NCBI GenBank assembly: GCA_019420905.1
Contig: JAHZGH010000001.1
Coordinates: 1 to 64,000 of the forward strand
Origin: Succinivibrionaceae bacterium
Lineage (GTDB): Bacteria > Pseudomonadota > Gammaproteobacteria > Enterobacterales > Succinivibrionaceae
Direction: 5' to 3'
DNA length: 64,000 nucleotides
Part shown: one piece after another, positions 62,150 to 64,000 of the stretch
Numbering within the stretch: the stretch's first letter is position 1
Layout: each line of letters starts with the position of its first letter
The notes under the pieces: generated by a model
The model's database searches: none
What the model was told of the DNA's origin: nothing
The model's input: only the letters and a program-made list of their open reading frames with translations
Program-made: the position numbers and the translations under genes

Positions 62150-62184
62150 AATAAGCCTAATATAGAATAAATCAGGCTTATTTA
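62150..62184 (-). terminator. Probable terminator of the sctQ-sctR unit
   Basis: A perfect 10-bp stem (AAATAAGCCT / AGGCTTATTT) with a 15-base loop lies about 75 bases after the sctR stop. The T run on the minus strand is weak. Confidence 0.6.
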
Positions 62185-62259
62185 GATATGATTATAAAAA
62201 AATACTATGCTGAATAAAATAAGCATCAAAGAAAAGCGATAGTTCTAAATAATTATTTA

Positions 62260-62928
62260 TTAAGTATAAGTATATGAGTACATTAGGCCTTCTGATAATT
62301 TCAGCCAGCCGTCTAAAGTTACAAACAGCATTAGCTTAAACGGTAAGGATATGGTCATAGGCGAGACCATCATCATGCCCATAGCTAAAAGAATATTAGA
62401 AATTATAAGATCGATTGCTATAAAAGGTAAATAAAGAAGAAATCCTATTTGGAAAGCCTTGGTTAATTCAGTAATTACAAAGGAAGGAATTACAAATATA
62501 AGGCTGTCATGATTTATAGTGCCTTGCATTTGCTCAGGCCAAATTCTGTTAGATGCATTGATAAATGTATTTAGGATCCTTTGATCAGTATTACTCAAAA
62601 GAAATTCATTTAAAGGATTTGAAATATTAGCTACTAAATCTAGTATATTTCTAATAGAAAAGTCATTTAAAGCTTGCGTTGATTCTAAAAGCTTATAAGT
62701 CTCCATACCAACTGGTGCCATAATAAACATAGTTAGAATCATTGCAAGTCCGCTTAGTACCATAGTAGGCGGTACTTGCTGTATGCCTAAAGCATTTCTA
62801 ACAATGTATGTCACAACAATTATTTTGCAATAAGAGGTGACTATCATAAACATAAAAGGCAACAAGCCCATAAATCCCACTAAAAAAATGAGATTTACCT
62901 GATTTAAAGCCGTAATTGAGCTATCCAT
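62260..62928 (-). CDS. sctR: Type III secretion export-apparatus protein SctR
   Basis: Inner-membrane export gate component (YscR/SpaP/FliP family), 222 residues. Membrane helices fall near 10-32, 52-76, 160-185 and 190-215. Conserved stretches are clear: FMFMIVTSYCKIIVVTYIVR near 25-45, GIQQVPPTMVLSGLAMILT near 48-66, SFVITELTKAFQIGFLLYLPF near 150-170 and DLIISNILLAMGMMMVSPMT near 174-193. It follows sctQ by 4 bases. The genes that should come next, sctS and sctT, are missing. Confidence 0.95.
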   Translation of the reverse strand: MDSSITALNQVNLIFLVGFMGLLPFMFMIVTSYCKIIVVTYIVRNALGIQQVPPTMVLSGLAMILTMFIMAPVGMETYKLLESTQALNDFSIRNILDLVANISNPLNEFLLSNTDQRILNTFINASNRIWPEQMQGTINHDSLIFVIPSFVITELTKAFQIGFLLYLPFIAIDLIISNILLAMGMMMVSPMTISLPFKLMLFVTLDGWLKLSEGLMYSYTYT

Positions 62929-62932
62929 GATT

Positions 62933-63175
62933 TTATGCTTTAAGAGAAGTTATCTGAATTCCTAAAGTGCCTCCAAGATCAACAATTTTTCCTGAGGCTA
63001 TGTGCTTATCGTTAACTAGAATCTTTATTGGACTTGTCATATCAGCTCCTATAGCAATTATAGAGCCTTCCTTGAGGGCCTTTAATTCATTAAGCTTCAT
63101 GAGCTTATTATCAAGCTCAAATTTGACCGTAAAGTCTATGCTGTTAGGATCAATTGTATTATTAGAATCATCCAT
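62933..63175 (-). CDS. Internal-start product SctQ-C (80 residues)
   Basis: In frame inside sctQ, the ATG of Met245 at 63175 has AAAAGGA 7 bases upstream (63183-63189), as good as any ribosome site in the window. Translation from it yields 80 residues, almost exactly the SPOA domain. YscQ, SpaO and other SctQ proteins are known to make such a C-terminal product, which joins the full-length protein in the platform. Its production here is an inference from the site. Confidence 0.6.
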   Translation of the reverse strand: MDDSNNTIDPNSIDFTVKFELDNKLMKLNELKALKEGSIIAIGADMTSPIKILVNDKHIASGKIVDLGGTLGIQITSLKA

Positions 63176-63907
63176 TTTATTGTCCTTTTGAGAGATTGAA
63201 TTTTTTTGTGAGTAGCTTTTCAAGATAGCTTGCGAATGTTTAAAGTCAAAATAAAGCTCATTTATACCTAGAGTCGCTTTAAGTTTATTTTCTGCAAGAT
63301 AGAAAGCCTCAGGAATGAGTACATCCCCATTTTCTAGGGATTGTAGTTCCGTGGCGTTTAAATTCATTTCTCCTGCTATAAATCCTAAACGTATATAAAA
63401 ATCTAAATTATTAGGAGCTGTTTTTAGATGTAATAGTCGTTCTTGAATCTTTTTTAGAGCCTCTAAGCTCATGAAGTTTAATCTTAAAGGAAACTCATAA
63501 TTTTGATCTTTATAGGTAAAATCTAAGCTAAATATGCTTTTAAAGCTGTCATTTGCACTTACAATAGCGATTTTTGAATCTAAAAGCTCCGATAAAAAGG
63601 AAATTTTAGGTTCTAAAATTTGTTCTATAGCAGCCAGAAGAATTTCCTTAGGCAAGATTTCAGGAGGAATACTTTTTAAGAGAGGATGATCAAGTAAAAT
63701 TTCATCACTGCCTAATTCTAATTGAAAAGGGATGCCGGCAAGCATTAGGCCTAATGTAAATTTATTTTCAAAGAAAGCATGTCCAAAAGACTGAAGTTTT
63801 AAAGGTGCATCTTGAGGCAGTATTCTTAAAATTGCATTAGTAAGCGATGCTTTATAAATATTCTGTTTTTCAAATTGCGCTACCTGATAGTTTTCAAAAT
63901 CCGCCAT
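62933..63907 (-). CDS. sctQ: Type III secretion sorting-platform (C-ring) protein SctQ
   Basis: 324 residues, YscQ/SpaO family, main pod protein of the cytosolic sorting platform. The C-terminal SPOA (FliN-like) domain is at about 255-322 (IDFTVKFELDNKLMKLNELK, then GSIIAIGADMTSPIKILVND and ASGKIVDLGGTLGIQIT). The N-terminal part is poorly conserved, as usual in the family. A second start inside the gene (next entry) should give the short SctQ-C form. AGG lies 6 bases before the ATG; 21 bases separate it from the upstream gene. Confidence 0.9.
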   Translation of the reverse strand: MADFENYQVAQFEKQNIYKASLTNAILRILPQDAPLKLQSFGHAFFENKFTLGLMLAGIPFQLELGSDEILLDHPLLKSIPPEILPKEILLAAIEQILEPKISFLSELLDSKIAIVSANDSFKSIFSLDFTYKDQNYEFPLRLNFMSLEALKKIQERLLHLKTAPNNLDFYIRLGFIAGEMNLNATELQSLENGDVLIPEAFYLAENKLKATLGINELYFDFKHSQAILKSYSQKNSISQKDNKMDDSNNTIDPNSIDFTVKFELDNKLMKLNELKALKEGSIIAIGADMTSPIKILVNDKHIASGKIVDLGGTLGIQITSLKA

Positions 63908-63928
63908 GGCTTACCTATCCGCAAGGTC

Positions 63929-64000
63929 TTATAAATCATAATTGTTATTTTCAAAGCTTTGTTCAGAATTATAAACAATATCAACTCTTACAGCATTTTT
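63929..64000 (-). CDS. 3' end of a gene upstream of sctQ (possibly sctP), partial
   Basis: Only the last 23 codons and a TAA stop are inside the window (residues ending NSEQSFENNNYDL). It lies 21 bases before sctQ, so it is the preceding gene of the same operon. In Yersinia this place is held by yscP, the needle-length ruler. The fragment, with VRVDIVY as a likely last strand, is compatible with but does not prove a YscP/FliK-type end. Confidence 0.4.
   Translation of the reverse strand, partial: KNAVRVDIVYNSEQSFENNNYDL

Larger units (their letters stand above)
61733..62259. other. 527-base gene-free stretch between convergent units
   Basis: AT-rich DNA containing only the two terminators listed (61762-61791 and 62150-62184). 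I looked for sctS, which normally follows sctR, on the minus strand here and found no ORF of suitable size. Confidence 0.6.

Noticed and set aside
61733..62259. Possible sctS downstream of sctR
   Set aside because: No minus-strand ORF of about 85 codons with two membrane helices exists here, only AT-rich DNA with two terminators.
1..64000. CRISPR arrays, riboswitches and prophage genes
   Set aside because: No regularly spaced repeats, no recognisable riboswitch core before any biosynthetic gene, and no phage structural or integrase genes were seen.

Overview
The window is AT-rich, dense gammaproteobacterial chromosome. The housekeeping genes are of Gammaproteobacteria type: AlaA, DacB (PBP4), FabV, bifunctional PheA, SbcCD and a Pro-Arg-His-Leu tRNA cluster with encoded CCA ends. 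Low GC together with a Ysc-type injectisome suggests a host-associated member of the Aeromonadales, perhaps Succinivibrionaceae. The family name is an inference from gene style, not a proven placement.

Left half (1-33400), mostly core metabolism. A leftward leuABCD operon (leucine synthesis) lies divergent from the cold-shock RNA helicase gene deaD. Then come an AraJ-type MFS exporter, an RsmB/NOP rRNA methyltransferase, alaA, dacB, fabV, folD, a TSUP exporter, four tRNAs, pheA, a YccA-type membrane protein, and a GntR regulator divergent from kdgK-kdgA (KDG kinase and KDPG aldolase). sbcC-sbcD lie divergent from ung. Next are a FleQ-like regulator that lacks a recognisable GAFTGA loop, an orphan MglB-like sugar-binding protein, and an N-terminally shortened lgt that overlaps a transposase-like ORF lacking its catalytic core.

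Right half (33935-64000): a type III secretion (injectisome) island of the Ysc/Psc family, split over several transcription units. Block 1 is sctU-sctO. Block 2 is sctW-sycN-yscX-yscY-sctV-sycD-sctE-sctB plus a class I chaperone, the same order as Yersinia yopN-tyeA-sycN-yscXY-lcrD...lcrH-yopBD. Block 3 is sctC-sctD-yscE-sctF-yscG-sctJ-sctK-sctL-sctN, as Yersinia yscC to yscN but without yscH and yscI. Block 4 is a CesT-like chaperone and a 1591-residue candidate effector. Block 5 (minus strand) is a STAS protein, an RsbW-type kinase, a lytic transglycosylase and a PP2C phosphatase with sensor and HAMP domains, i.e. a partner-switching module like Bordetella BtrV/BtrW/BtrU. Block 6 is two tandem Bsp22/EspA-like coiled-coil proteins and a small unknown protein. 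Block 7 (minus) is sctR, sctQ (with an internal start for SctQ-C) and the end of a further gene, possibly sctP. sctI, sctS and sctT were not found.

Working model (inference): the PP2C/RsbW/STAS switch controls the injectisome genes or activity. A sensor signal activates the phosphatase, which dephosphorylates the STAS protein; this then releases a partner of the RsbW kinase. The machine would display a Bsp22/EspA-like filament or tip, insert the SctE/SctB pore, and deliver the giant protein with its chaperone. Strongest leads: the giant effector pair, the partner-switch operon facing the filament genes across a region with two identical palindromes, the GAFTGA-less FleQ-like protein, and the lgt/transposase arrangement.
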